Source: Billgrantia montanilacus
GTDB lineage: Bacteria; Pseudomonadota; Gammaproteobacteria; Pseudomonadales; Halomonadaceae
Direction of reading: 5' to 3'
Assembly (NCBI RefSeq): GCF_003336675.1
Contig: NZ_QPII01000012.1
Location: forward strand, 62,001 to 126,000
Length of the DNA: 64,000 nt
Under the pieces are notes generated by a model, which saw only the letters and a list, made by a program, of their open reading frames with translations, searched no databases and was not told the DNA's origin. Below are positions 56,844-64,000 of the stretch, piece by piece. The position numbers and the translations under genes are program-made. The number at the start of each line of letters is the position of its first letter. Positions within the stretch are counted from its first letter, which is position 1.

Positions 56844-56917
56844 CCTATGACTGAGCGCCGTCGAACGAGGGAACGGCCTGCGCGCATCGCGACCTGTCGC
56901 GTATGGCCATGAATGAC

Positions 56918-56944
56918 AACGCCCGGTCGTGGTGACCGGGCGTT
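56918..56944. terminator. bidirectional hairpin terminator after egtD
   Basis: AACGCCCGGTC (56918-56928) and GACCGGGCGTT (56934-56944) form a perfect 11-bp stem around a 5-nt loop. It lies between the egtD stop and the stop of the convergent HTH gene. Confidence 0.85.
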
Positions 56945-56969
56945 GGGTATGGGTTCGGGTAGGGCAAGG

Positions 56970-57248
56970 CTAGTGCGGGGCGCCTTCCGGGTCGATGGTG
57001 CGATAGAGAAGCCGCAGCTCATCCAGCGAAAGGTGTTCCAGGCGCCCGGCCAGCAGATCGCTGATCTTCTGTGTCGGCAACCCGGCTCGGCGAGCGATCT
57101 CGCGGCAACCCAGGTCGGATACGGCGATCAGCCGAGTCACGATGCGCATGAGGCGTGTACGTTTTTCCAAATCCCTGACATCGAGGTCAGGGCAACTTCG
57201 CGGAGGGTCGAGAAGGTCCGCGCCTGTCGTGCGATATGCCGTACTCAT
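56970..57248 (-). CDS. XRE-like helix-turn-helix protein, orphan antitoxin or regulator
   Basis: 92 residues, start with GGAG 4 nt upstream. Residues 32-85 form a HTH_37/XRE-type unit: LMRIVTRLIAVSDLGCREIARRAGLPTQKISDLLAGRLEHLSLDELRLL. The last part is the HigA2-type continuation seen in antitoxins. No RelE/HigB-like toxin gene flanks it on either side: egtD lies downstream (convergent) and the TonB receptor gene is the next gene on the same strand, further upstream in transcription order. It may be a stand-alone regulator or the remains of a toxin-antitoxin pair. Confidence 0.78.
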   Translation of the reverse strand: MSTAYRTTGADLLDPPRSCPDLDVRDLEKRTRLMRIVTRLIAVSDLGCREIARRAGLPTQKISDLLAGRLEHLSLDELRLLYRTIDPEGAPH

Positions 57249-57341
57249 GATGCTCCAATGGGCGATTGCGACAGGTACATCATGGGGGCTTTTTTTGGTT
57301 TTTGCCAGTCCCTATTCGCCCCTTTTGTTGACGTTGCAACG

Positions 57342-57368
57342 ACCGCTGCCCGGCAAACGGGCAGCGGT
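57342..57368 (-). terminator. hairpin terminator of the TonB-receptor gene
   Basis: ACCGCTGCCCG (57342-57352) pairs perfectly with CGGGCAGCGGT (57358-57368) around a 5-nt loop, starting 10 bp beyond the receptor stop on the minus strand. A short GTTGCAAC palindrome follows. Confidence 0.8.
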
Positions 57369-57377
57369 GCCGGTCGG

Positions 57378-59486
57378 TCAGAAACGCCCGCGTAGTGTGG
57401 CGATGGCGCCGCGGCTGGGAGCCAGCAGTTCATCGCCAACGGGCTGATCGGTCAGGTGTTCGCGGTAGCCGCGATCGAACAAATTGTTGACTTCGACCCC
57501 CACCTCCAGGCTCGAAAGGCCGGCCGCAGGGCCAAAGCGCCAGCCCAGACCGAGGTCGGCGGTGGCGTATCCCGGCGTGGTCCGCTCGTTTCCGTTGGAG
57601 AAAACGTCGGCAGTGCGGTCCTGGCTGGCGACGCCCCGTACCTGCGCGTGCCAGTGGAAGCCAGTGGGGGGTTGCTGGCCGATGCCCAGGGACGCCTCGT
57701 GGGATGGCATCTGGTAGAGCGGCTCGTCATCCTGCTTGTTGGTACCGCGCAGCCAGGTGAGGCTGCCGTCGAGCTGCCAGTGCCCGCCCGCCAGCTGGCC
57801 GTCGATGGGCAGTACGAAGCCTGCCTCCAGGCCCTGGATTTCGACCCGGTCGAGGTTCTCGGTGCGCTTGATGGGCTGGTTCTGGGCGTTGGTGTCGCCG
57901 CTGATGCGCCCTGCGATGTAGTCGTCAATACGGGTGTGGAAGGCGGCCAGTCGGTATTCGCCGCGCTCACCGCGGCCCTTTAGGCCCACCTCCAGGCTGG
58001 TGGAGCGCTCCGGGTCGAGCTGAGGGTTACCGATATGGAAGTAGCCATCGCCACGGGCCGCGTCCTCGAAGCGCTCGCGCATGTCGGGGGCGCGATAGGC
58101 AGTCCCCAGGCTGACATAGGGATTAAGCATGGGAGAGGCGTTGTAGATCGCGCCCAGCGACCATGAAACCGTGTCGCTCTCGCTGCGCAGTCCCCCGCTT
58201 GTAGCATTGGGCCCGCTGCCCTTGATATCGGCATCGCCGGTCACGCTGTCGTAGCGGGCGCCAAGCATCAGCGTCCAGTCGTCGAACATGATCTCATCCT
58301 GAAGGAATACTCCGCGGCTCTCGACCACGCCATGACGGAAGGGTGAGGTGGCTACGGCGTTGTCGGACGGCGCTGGCTGGTACTGGAAGCGTTGTGGGTC
58401 GCCGGTCATCTCCCATGCCTCGGCGCCCAGGGTGAGCAGATGGCGCTCGCCAATGGGCAGGCGATACTGAGCGCGAGCGCCATCGGTGGTAAAGGTAACG
58501 TCATTCCACACCTGGTTACGTTCGAGACCGCTCGACCAGGCCCGAATCTGACGAAACACTTCCTGGCGGTAGAGGCTGGTTTCCAGTGTGCCGGGTCCAA
58601 CCTGGCCTTCGTAGGCCACTTCATAGAGTTCGCGCTCCTGACGTGGGGAATGAATGGTCAGGGTGCCGAGTGCCGGTATGGGGCCTGGCTTTGCCGAGCC
58701 AGGGTACCAGACGTCGCGGTCCTCCTGACCCTGTACGTTTAACTGGATCCGGTGTCCGTCGGCCAGGCGGAAAGCGTACTTGAACAGGAAGGCGCCCGAC
58801 TCGAAGCCGCTGTTATCGACATTCCCTTCCGGTGTGTCGTAGTCGCCTACCTCGCGGCCGGTGGCGCCCAGTACCAGGGCGTGGTCGGCATTGGAGAGCT
58901 GGAGGATCGCGCCGCCGCCAATGCTGTCGTCTACGCTGCCGGCGCTGGTCGAGAAGCGCCCGCCAACGCTGGGCTGCTCGCTGAACTCGGCCTCCGGCAT
59001 GCGCAGGTTTACGGCCCCGCCCAGCGCGCCGGAGCCGTGCAGTACCGACCCCGGTCCCTTTACCACTTCGACACTGTCGAGCAGGCCAAGGCTGGCAAAC
59101 GAGGCCAGTGCACCCTGGGGTTGCGCCGAATTTAGCCGTACGCCGTCCACCTGCAGCACGATGCTCTCCTTCTTCAGCCCGCGTAGCACCGGGTTCTGGC
59201 CCCAGCTGGCGTCGCCGTACACGGCGGTGCCTGGCTGGCCGCGAAACAGACTGCCGACACTTTCGGTAGCGGGTGCCCGGCTGGCGTCGAGGCGCAGAGT
59301 GGCGCTTGGGGTATCGAGTTCGTCGGCCTCGTAGCCCTTGGCCGTGACCGTCACGCTGGGCAGGTCGTAGGCAGCGCCATCGTTGGCTTGAGCCGGCAAG
59401 CCCAGACTTACGGCGATCATGGCAAGGGCGAGGGGGGTTAAGACCAAGGGGGGCAGGGCAGGTAAAACGGGGCGATAGGCGTGCAT
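57378..59486 (-). CDS. TonB-dependent outer-membrane receptor
   Basis: 702 residues: a signal peptide (to about residue 34, ending AQA), a TonB box-like stretch DLPSVTVTAKG, a plug domain (SLFRGQPGTAVYGDASWGQNPVLRGLKKESIVLQVDGVRLN and VEVVKGPGSVLHGSGALGGAVNL), and a beta-barrel ending in aromatic Phe (LRGRF). It imports a ligand too large for porins, such as a siderophore, haem or other metal complex. The ligand is unknown. A Fur-like site lies 40 bp upstream of the start, and it is divergent from an ABC importer and NnrS, so metal-responsive joint regulation is likely. Confidence 0.92.
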   Translation of the reverse strand: MHAYRPVLPALPPLVLTPLALAMIAVSLGLPAQANDGAAYDLPSVTVTAKGYEADELDTPSATLRLDASRAPATESVGSLFRGQPGTAVYGDASWGQNPVLRGLKKESIVLQVDGVRLNSAQPQGALASFASLGLLDSVEVVKGPGSVLHGSGALGGAVNLRMPEAEFSEQPSVGGRFSTSAGSVDDSIGGGAILQLSNADHALVLGATGREVGDYDTPEGNVDNSGFESGAFLFKYAFRLADGHRIQLNVQGQEDRDVWYPGSAKPGPIPALGTLTIHSPRQERELYEVAYEGQVGPGTLETSLYRQEVFRQIRAWSSGLERNQVWNDVTFTTDGARAQYRLPIGERHLLTLGAEAWEMTGDPQRFQYQPAPSDNAVATSPFRHGVVESRGVFLQDEIMFDDWTLMLGARYDSVTGDADIKGSGPNATSGGLRSESDTVSWSLGAIYNASPMLNPYVSLGTAYRAPDMRERFEDAARGDGYFHIGNPQLDPERSTSLEVGLKGRGERGEYRLAAFHTRIDDYIAGRISGDTNAQNQPIKRTENLDRVEIQGLEAGFVLPIDGQLAGGHWQLDGSLTWLRGTNKQDDEPLYQMPSHEASLGIGQQPPTGFHWHAQVRGVASQDRTADVFSNGNERTTPGYATADLGLGWRFGPAAGLSSLEVGVEVNNLFDRGYREHLTDQPVGDELLAPSRGAIATLRGRF

Positions 59487-59525
59487 GGGGACTCCTCCGG
59501 GTTGATGTGGTAAATATAATGCATC

Positions 59526-59540
59526 TTATAATCATTCTTG
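59526..59540. promoter_or_regulatory. Fur-box-like site
   Basis: TTATAATCATTCTTG matches 11 of 15 positions of the 7-1-7 Fur consensus, and overlapping AT-rich half-sites lie just to its left. It is 40 bp from the TonB-receptor start and 120 bp from the divergent ABC permease start. Confidence 0.55.
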
Positions 59541-59659
59541 TTTGATCTCGGTCAGTAACTGGTGCCGTTGCCTGAGGCAGGCTGATGAACAGGTACAGGC
59601 GCCACGGAAAAGCGCCATGTTTCCGTTATCGCTCTTGCTCATTTTCTGTGTGAGGGGCC

Positions 59660-60451
59660 ATGAAACGATCTCTAATGACGCGCGGCGTCGAAACACTGCT
59701 GGGTTGGGGTGGCAGCCTCACCGGCGTGCTGCTGTTCGTGGCACTGTGGGAGTGGGGTAGCCTGGTTTACGGCAGTTTCCTGCTTCCGGGGCCGAGGGAT
59801 GCGTTGGCGGCTCTCGGCCGGCTGTGGCAGGAGGGCGCGGCGGCGGCGGTATGGGCCACCGCCTGGCGCGCCATGCTGGGTTTTGTCCTGGCAGCCCTGG
59901 TTGGCACGGCGCTGGGTATCCTCGCCGGTCTGTCGCGCACCCTGGGTAGGGCGCTGGAGCCGGTTTCCACCGTACTGTTGGGCATCCCCCCGATCGCCTG
60001 GATCGTACTTGCCATTCTTTGGTTCGGCAGCGGTTCGCTGGCCACGGTGTATACGGTGATGGCCACGTCGCTGCCGGTCAGCTTCGCCGGTGCCCAGATG
60101 GGGGCGCTGACCCGGGACCGGCGCCTGCAGGAGATGGCTGACGTGTTTGCGGTGCCGCCGCTGATGCGGCTGCTTGATTTCCACTTGCCGCATATCGCGT
60201 CGTATGTGTTTCCCGCATTGATTACTGCCCTGGGCGTAGCCTGGAAGGTGGCGGTGATGGCCGAGCTGTTTGCCACCGAAGATGGCATCGGTGCCGGGCT
60301 AGCCATGGCCAGGGTCAATCTTGACACTGCCGCAGCCATGGCATGGATCGTGCTCGTGGTAGCGCTGCTGCTGGCGACTGAGCATGGCCTGTTACGCCCG
60401 TTGCAGCGGCGCATGGAGCCCTGGCGACAAGCCGGGCAACGGGGAAAGTAA
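59660..60451 (+). CDS. ABC transporter permease (SsuC/TauC type)
   Basis: A 263-residue inner-membrane permease with six hydrophobic segments. GAGGGG precedes the ATG. The EAA-like cytoplasmic loop DRRLQEMADVFAVPPLMRLLDFHLPHIASYVFPALITALGVAWKVAVMAELFATEDGIG near residues 150-210 is that of the nitrate/sulfonate/taurine group. The gene overlaps the ATPase start by one base (TAATG). It is the first gene of an ABC-NnrS operon divergent from the TonB receptor. Confidence 0.9.
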   Translation: MKRSLMTRGVETLLGWGGSLTGVLLFVALWEWGSLVYGSFLLPGPRDALAALGRLWQEGAAAAVWATAWRAMLGFVLAALVGTALGILAGLSRTLGRALEPVSTVLLGIPPIAWIVLAILWFGSGSLATVYTVMATSLPVSFAGAQMGALTRDRRLQEMADVFAVPPLMRLLDFHLPHIASYVFPALITALGVAWKVAVMAELFATEDGIGAGLAMARVNLDTAAAMAWIVLVVALLLATEHGLLRPLQRRMEPWRQAGQRGK

Positions 60452-61191
60452 TGCTCAAACTGGAAATGGTTGGCCATGACTTTGGCCGTGAGCGCACGCT
60501 CGAAGGTATCGACCTGACGGTTGCACCCGGCGAGTCGGTCTGTCTGGTGGGGCCATCGGGATGCGGCAAGACCACGCTGTTGCGCATCGCTGCAGGTCTC
60601 GTCACGCCCTGCGAAGGACGGGTCAGCGATGATTTTCGCCGCAGCACGGTCGTGTTTCAGGAGCCGCGCCTGCTGCCCTGGCGGCGCCTGCTCGACAACA
60701 TTGCGCTGGGGCTCAAGGCGATGGGCGTGCCACAGCAGGAACGCCTGACGCGGGCGCGGGCTCTGGCCGACGAACTGGGGCTGGCCGAGCGTCACGACCA
60801 CTATCCGCATGAACTCTCCGGCGGCATGCAGCAGCGCGTTGCCTTGGCCAGGGCGCTTGCCGTGGACGCCGACCTACTCCTGCTCGACGAACCCTTCAGC
60901 GCCCTGGACGTGGGGCTTCGCAGCGAGGCCCAGACGTTGCTGCTCGGGCTGCTGGCCCGGCGCAACATCGCCTCACTATTGGTCACTCACGACTTGACCG
61001 AGGCACTGCGCCTGGGGCATCGCGTGGTGGTGATGTCGCCCTCGCCGGGGTGCATCGTGCACGAGCAGCGCATCGAGCGGCCCTTCGCCGAGCGCGACAC
61101 GGCCTTTCTCTACGAGGCCGCCGGTGCCCTGTTGCGTCAGCCTGCCGTGGCCGAGAGCTTTCTTTTCCACCAAGATGAGGTTTCAGCATGA
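60451..61191 (+). CDS. ABC transporter ATP-binding protein (SsuB/TauB type)
   Basis: A 246-residue ATPase. Walker A is VGPSGCGKTTLLRI near residue 32, the Q-loop lies in VVFQEPRLLPWRRLLDNI, the signature is ELSGGMQQRVALARAL, Walker B is LLLLDEPFSALD and the switch His is in LVTHDLTEALRL. It couples to the permease by a one-base overlap and to the binding-protein gene by a 4-bp overlap. It energises import in the same system. Confidence 0.92.
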   Translation: MLKLEMVGHDFGRERTLEGIDLTVAPGESVCLVGPSGCGKTTLLRIAAGLVTPCEGRVSDDFRRSTVVFQEPRLLPWRRLLDNIALGLKAMGVPQQERLTRARALADELGLAERHDHYPHELSGGMQQRVALARALAVDADLLLLDEPFSALDVGLRSEAQTLLLGLLARRNIASLLVTHDLTEALRLGHRVVVMSPSPGCIVHEQRIERPFAERDTAFLYEAAGALLRQPAVAESFLFHQDEVSA

Positions 61192-62192
61192 TCGATTCTC
61201 AACGCCGCCGGCTGCTGCAGCTCGTCGCCGCCTCGGCTGCCCTGGCTGCCTTTCCAGGGCTTGGTCTTGCCGCCGGCAACGGTTTTCAGGTGGCATCTCC
61301 GCTTGGCTTGCCTCAAGTGATTCTGGCCCGGGCGCTTCAGGATGAACGGCTGACCGCGCTGATTGGTGAGCGCGAGCTGCGCGCCTGGCGAGACCCCGAC
61401 CAGCTGCGAGCATGGATCGCCGGCAGCGAGGTCCAGCTCACCGCAACGCCGACCAACGTGGCGGCCAATCTCTACAACCGCGGCGTGCCCGTGGTGCTGA
61501 TGAACGTCAATGTCTGGGGCACCCTGGGCATGCTGGCACATTCCGCACCGCTGGGGAGCCTGGGTGATCTGGCCGGGCACCATATCGGGGTGCCTTGGCG
61601 TGGTGACATGCCCGACCTGGTGCTGCGCTTCCTGCTGGCTCGGGAGGGGCTCGAGGTCGGCCGCGACCTGCGCATCACCTACCAGGCCAGCCCTTTCGAG
61701 ACGGTGCAGACCTTCCTTGCGCAGCGTATCGATGCCGCCGTTCTGCCCGAACCGATGCGCACCTCCACGCGACTGCAGGCGGTATCGCTCGACCTGGCAC
61801 CAGCCGAACTCGACCTGCAGGCGGAGTGGGGGCGGCTGACCGGAACACCACCGGCGCTGCCCCAGGCCGGCATGATCTGTCGGCGCGAGCTGCTCGAGGC
61901 GCACCCTGAGTGGATAAGGGGAATACAGGCAGCCGTTTCTGAGGCGGTGGCCTGGGTGGTAGCGAATCCCGGTGAGGCGGGATACTTGGGCGCGCAGCAC
62001 TCGCCGCTGCCGGCCCAGGTGATCGAGGGCGCCATCCTGCGCACCCGGCTGGAGGTGCGCAGTGCAGCCCAGGCACGAGCTGAGCTGGAGCGCTTCCTCG
62101 GTGCCCTGGCCGGCCTCTCTCCCGGTTTCATTGGTGGTGGATTGCCCGATGATGGCTTCTATTTGGCCGAAAACCAGCTGGATGCCGGCTAG
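61188..62192 (+). CDS. ABC transporter substrate-binding protein, twin-Arg-like leader
   Basis: 334 residues. The leader MIDSQRRRLLQLVAASAALAAFPGLGLAAG has an RRRLLQL stretch compatible with Tat export, though Sec export is possible. The mature part is a type-II periplasmic binding fold (QVASPLGLPQVILARAL, TATPTNVAANLYNRGVPVVLMN, GHHIGVPWRGDMPDLVLRFLL). The overall plan is that of the NMT1/SsuA-like group, but the ligand residues cannot be assigned. The adjacent TonB receptor and NnrS suggest a metal- or redox-related ligand rather than a sulfonate. Confidence 0.85.
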   Translation: MIDSQRRRLLQLVAASAALAAFPGLGLAAGNGFQVASPLGLPQVILARALQDERLTALIGERELRAWRDPDQLRAWIAGSEVQLTATPTNVAANLYNRGVPVVLMNVNVWGTLGMLAHSAPLGSLGDLAGHHIGVPWRGDMPDLVLRFLLAREGLEVGRDLRITYQASPFETVQTFLAQRIDAAVLPEPMRTSTRLQAVSLDLAPAELDLQAEWGRLTGTPPALPQAGMICRRELLEAHPEWIRGIQAAVSEAVAWVVANPGEAGYLGAQHSPLPAQVIEGAILRTRLEVRSAAQARAELERFLGALAGLSPGFIGGGLPDDGFYLAENQLDAG

Positions 62193-62203
62193 GGAGTCGC
62201 CAT

Positions 62204-63415
62204 ATGTCAACGAGTGCCGCACTGCGAGCCGGCCAGCCGTGGCCCATCCTCGCCTACGCCTTTCGGCCCTTTTTTCTGTTGGCCGCGCTCTACGCTCCGC
62301 TGGCGTTGCTGCCCTGGGTGGGCGGCCTGCTGCATCAGCTGAGCTTGCCAGCTGCCATATCGCCACTGCTCTGGCACGGGCACGAAATGCTATTCGGCTT
62401 CGTCACGGCGGCATTGGCCGGCTTTCTACTCACGGCGGTGCCCTCCTGGGCGCGTGTCGAGCCGCTGGTCGGGGCTCGGCTGGCGGGGTTGGTAGGGCTA
62501 TGGCTGGCTGGTCGCGCCGTCTTCTGGCTCGTCGGCTCGCTGCCGCCCTGGCTGGTGGTGGCGGTCAATCTGGCATTTCCCCTGTGCGTCCTGGCCTGGG
62601 TGATGCCGGCCCTGTTGGGGGCCGAAGGGCGGCGCCATCTCAGCCTTGGCGTACTGGCTGGACTCTTCGTGCTGGCTCAGCTCGGCTTCTACTTGGCATG
62701 GCTTGGCCTGATGCCGGGGCCCCTGGGCTCGCTGGACATGCTCCATCTGGCTGCCAACCTGCTGTTGGTCATGATTGCCGTGACCGCTTCGCGCATCGTG
62801 CGTGTCATTTCGATGGTGGCTGTGACGACGAGTGGCAGCCAACGGCCGCTGCGCTTTACCCCGGCCCGCGAACATCTGGCGGTGACCACGCTGTGTCTGT
62901 TCGTGCTGGCCGATCTGCTGGCCAGGGGGCATCCGGTCAGCGGTTGGATCGCTCTGGCTGCAGCCGCGGCTCAGGCCGACCGCCTCTCCGAGTGGCCCTG
63001 GGGGCGGGCCATGGGGCGGCTCTACCTGCTACTGCTGACGCTGGCCTACGTGTGGTTGATGCTGGGGCTCGCGCTGGTGGGCATTGCAGCGCTGAGCGAA
63101 AGCCTGCCCGCCTATGCCGGGCGGCATCTGCTGTTTTTCGGTGCAGTGGCCGGTGCCGTGCTGGCGGTATTCTGCATCGCCGGTCTGCGCCATACCGGCC
63201 GGCCACTGCAGCTTCCGCGGGTGATCTGGCTGGCCATGGCCTGCCTGACGATGGGTACCTTGCTGCGCAGCGCGGTACCGCTGCTTTGGCCGCAGTACTA
63301 CCTGGTGGGGGGCGTACTGGCACCTTTCCTGTGCTGGCTATTGGCATTCTGGCTTTATGTAGTGAGCTTTGGACGCATGCTGCTCATTGCACGGCCCGAC
63401 GGTCTGCCGGGCTGA
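62204..63415 (+). CDS. nnrS: NnrS-family membrane protein
   Basis: A 403-residue protein with about twelve membrane segments. The start YAFRPFFLLAALYAPLALLPW, the His pair in LLWHGHEMLFGFVTAALAGFLLTAVPSW near residue 55, and LLVMIAVTASRIVRVISMVA near residue 190 are the NnrS signature. NnrS proteins bind haem and copper in the inner membrane and protect cells against nitric-oxide stress in denitrifiers. No denitrification genes are in the window. It ends the ABC operon and stands 11 bp after the binding-protein gene. Confidence 0.92.
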   Translation: MSTSAALRAGQPWPILAYAFRPFFLLAALYAPLALLPWVGGLLHQLSLPAAISPLLWHGHEMLFGFVTAALAGFLLTAVPSWARVEPLVGARLAGLVGLWLAGRAVFWLVGSLPPWLVVAVNLAFPLCVLAWVMPALLGAEGRRHLSLGVLAGLFVLAQLGFYLAWLGLMPGPLGSLDMLHLAANLLLVMIAVTASRIVRVISMVAVTTSGSQRPLRFTPAREHLAVTTLCLFVLADLLARGHPVSGWIALAAAAAQADRLSEWPWGRAMGRLYLLLLTLAYVWLMLGLALVGIAALSESLPAYAGRHLLFFGAVAGAVLAVFCIAGLRHTGRPLQLPRVIWLAMACLTMGTLLRSAVPLLWPQYYLVGGVLAPFLCWLLAFWLYVVSFGRMLLIARPDGLPG

Positions 63416-63598
63416 AACACCGACCTTGGTGGGATTGCAGAAACTTTTCAGAAACGTAGAAAGTGCGGAGTGGCTACCCCATGGGTGGCGTGCTAGTTTT
63501 CTGATGGGCCTGATATCGTCAGGCAGCGCTCATGCGCAGGCAAAACAATCACAGCTTCAACAACCACAAGCAGTCCGGTTTCAGGACGGAGGAATTCC

Positions 63599-64000
63599 AT
63601 GCGAGCTCTCAAGTATGCAGTGGCAGCCTCGCTGCTGGTCACTGCGCCCATGGCAGCAGCCCAGCAGCTCTCTATCGCCACCGGTGGTACCGGCGGCGTC
63701 TACTACCCGATCGGTGGTGGTTTTGCAGAGATGATCAACGACAACATCGAGGGAGCCAGCGCTACCGCTGAAGTGACCGGTGCCTCGGTGGAGAACATGG
63801 GCCTGATCATGCGCGGCGATGCCGACCTGGCACTGGCCCTGGCGGACACCGTCTACCAGGCCTGGTCCGGTACCGGTGACTTTGAAGGCCGCCAGATCGA
63901 GAACATCCGCGCCCTGGCCTCGGTCTATCCGAACGCCGTGCAGCTGGTCACCCTGGCCGATTCTGACGTGCAGTCGCTGGCCGACCTCGAGGGCAAGCGG
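63599..64000 (+). CDS. TAXI-family TRAP transporter binding protein (3' end cut by window)
   Basis: The first 134 codons of a gene continuing past the window; GGAGGA precedes the ATG. A signal peptide (MRALKYAVAASLLVTAPMAAA) is followed by the TAXI-family opening QQLSIATGGTGGVYYPIGGGFAEMIND and the EVTGASVENMGLIMRGDADLALALADTVYQAW segment. TAXI proteins serve TRAP carriers whose membrane subunits are fused, for glutamate or other substrates. A 183-bp gap with no recognised structure separates it from nnrS. Confidence 0.93.
   Translation, partial: MRALKYAVAASLLVTAPMAAAQQLSIATGGTGGVYYPIGGGFAEMINDNIEGASATAEVTGASVENMGLIMRGDADLALALADTVYQAWSGTGDFEGRQIENIRALASVYPNAVQLVTLADSDVQSLADLEGKR

Overview
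The window is GC-rich, densely coded proteobacterial DNA. Its gene content (several TRAP carriers, a TPP-controlled thiamine-precursor carrier, selenium genes, a matPQMAB-type malonate operon, a small SSS-transporter subunit) looks like a halophilic gammaproteobacterium of the Halomonas/Halomonadaceae type. That assignment is inferred from gene style; no rRNA or marker gene is present. I saw no tRNA, rRNA, CRISPR array, phage or insertion sequence.

Layout. 1-6.1 kb: a RES-domain toxin, an Atu4866-like secreted protein, an SDR dehydrogenase divergent from an AraC regulator, an amidase, and two small minus-strand genes. 6.2-12.9 kb: a complete malonate operon, with malonyl-CoA synthetase and decarboxylase, a DctPQM-type TRAP carrier, a divergent FCD-GntR regulator and a perfect palindromic operator candidate. 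12.9-20.8 kb: a flavin reductase, a D-2-hydroxyacid dehydrogenase, an uncharacterised three-gene unit (DUF2294-like, Nif3-like, Gate-domain membrane protein) behind a clear sigma-70 promoter, a haloacid dehalogenase divergent from a GntR regulator, and SelO. 20.8-22.7 kb: a sodium:solute symporter with a 42-residue partner.

23.3-35.0 kb: the most novel region, a bidirectional catabolic island around a HutC-type GntR regulator. Leftward: LeuC/LeuD-like hydratase and a TRAP carrier. Rightward: a tautomerase-SnoaL fusion, an isocitrate-lyase-family C-C lyase, an isochorismatase-family amidase, two PuuE/imidase-like ring-opening hydrolases and a fumarate-reductase-like flavoprotein. Both arms carry the same TGTA-N10-TACA inverted repeat. 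I propose a pathway that opens a cyclic imide or related ring, deamidates it, and hydrates and cleaves the resulting alkyl-substituted maleate.

35.0-42.9 kb: LysR/mmsA, a large P-loop (Zeta-like) kinase, a 7TM diguanylate cyclase, an AhpD-like protein and an unknown protein. 43.0-47.7 kb: TPP riboswitch, pyrimidine/thiamine carrier, TenA, IlvD, DUF5362. 47.8-56.8 kb: a selenium region, with a PhnCDE-like ABC importer, SenA, SenB, an NDH-SelD fusion and EgtD, i.e. the gene set for selenoneine. 57-63.4 kb: an orphan HTH protein, then a TonB receptor with a Fur-like site divergent from an ABC importer plus NnrS. The window ends inside a TAXI-type TRAP binding protein.

Two intergenic palindromic elements (4773-4896 and 43055-43210) share a hairpin core whose base pairs covary.
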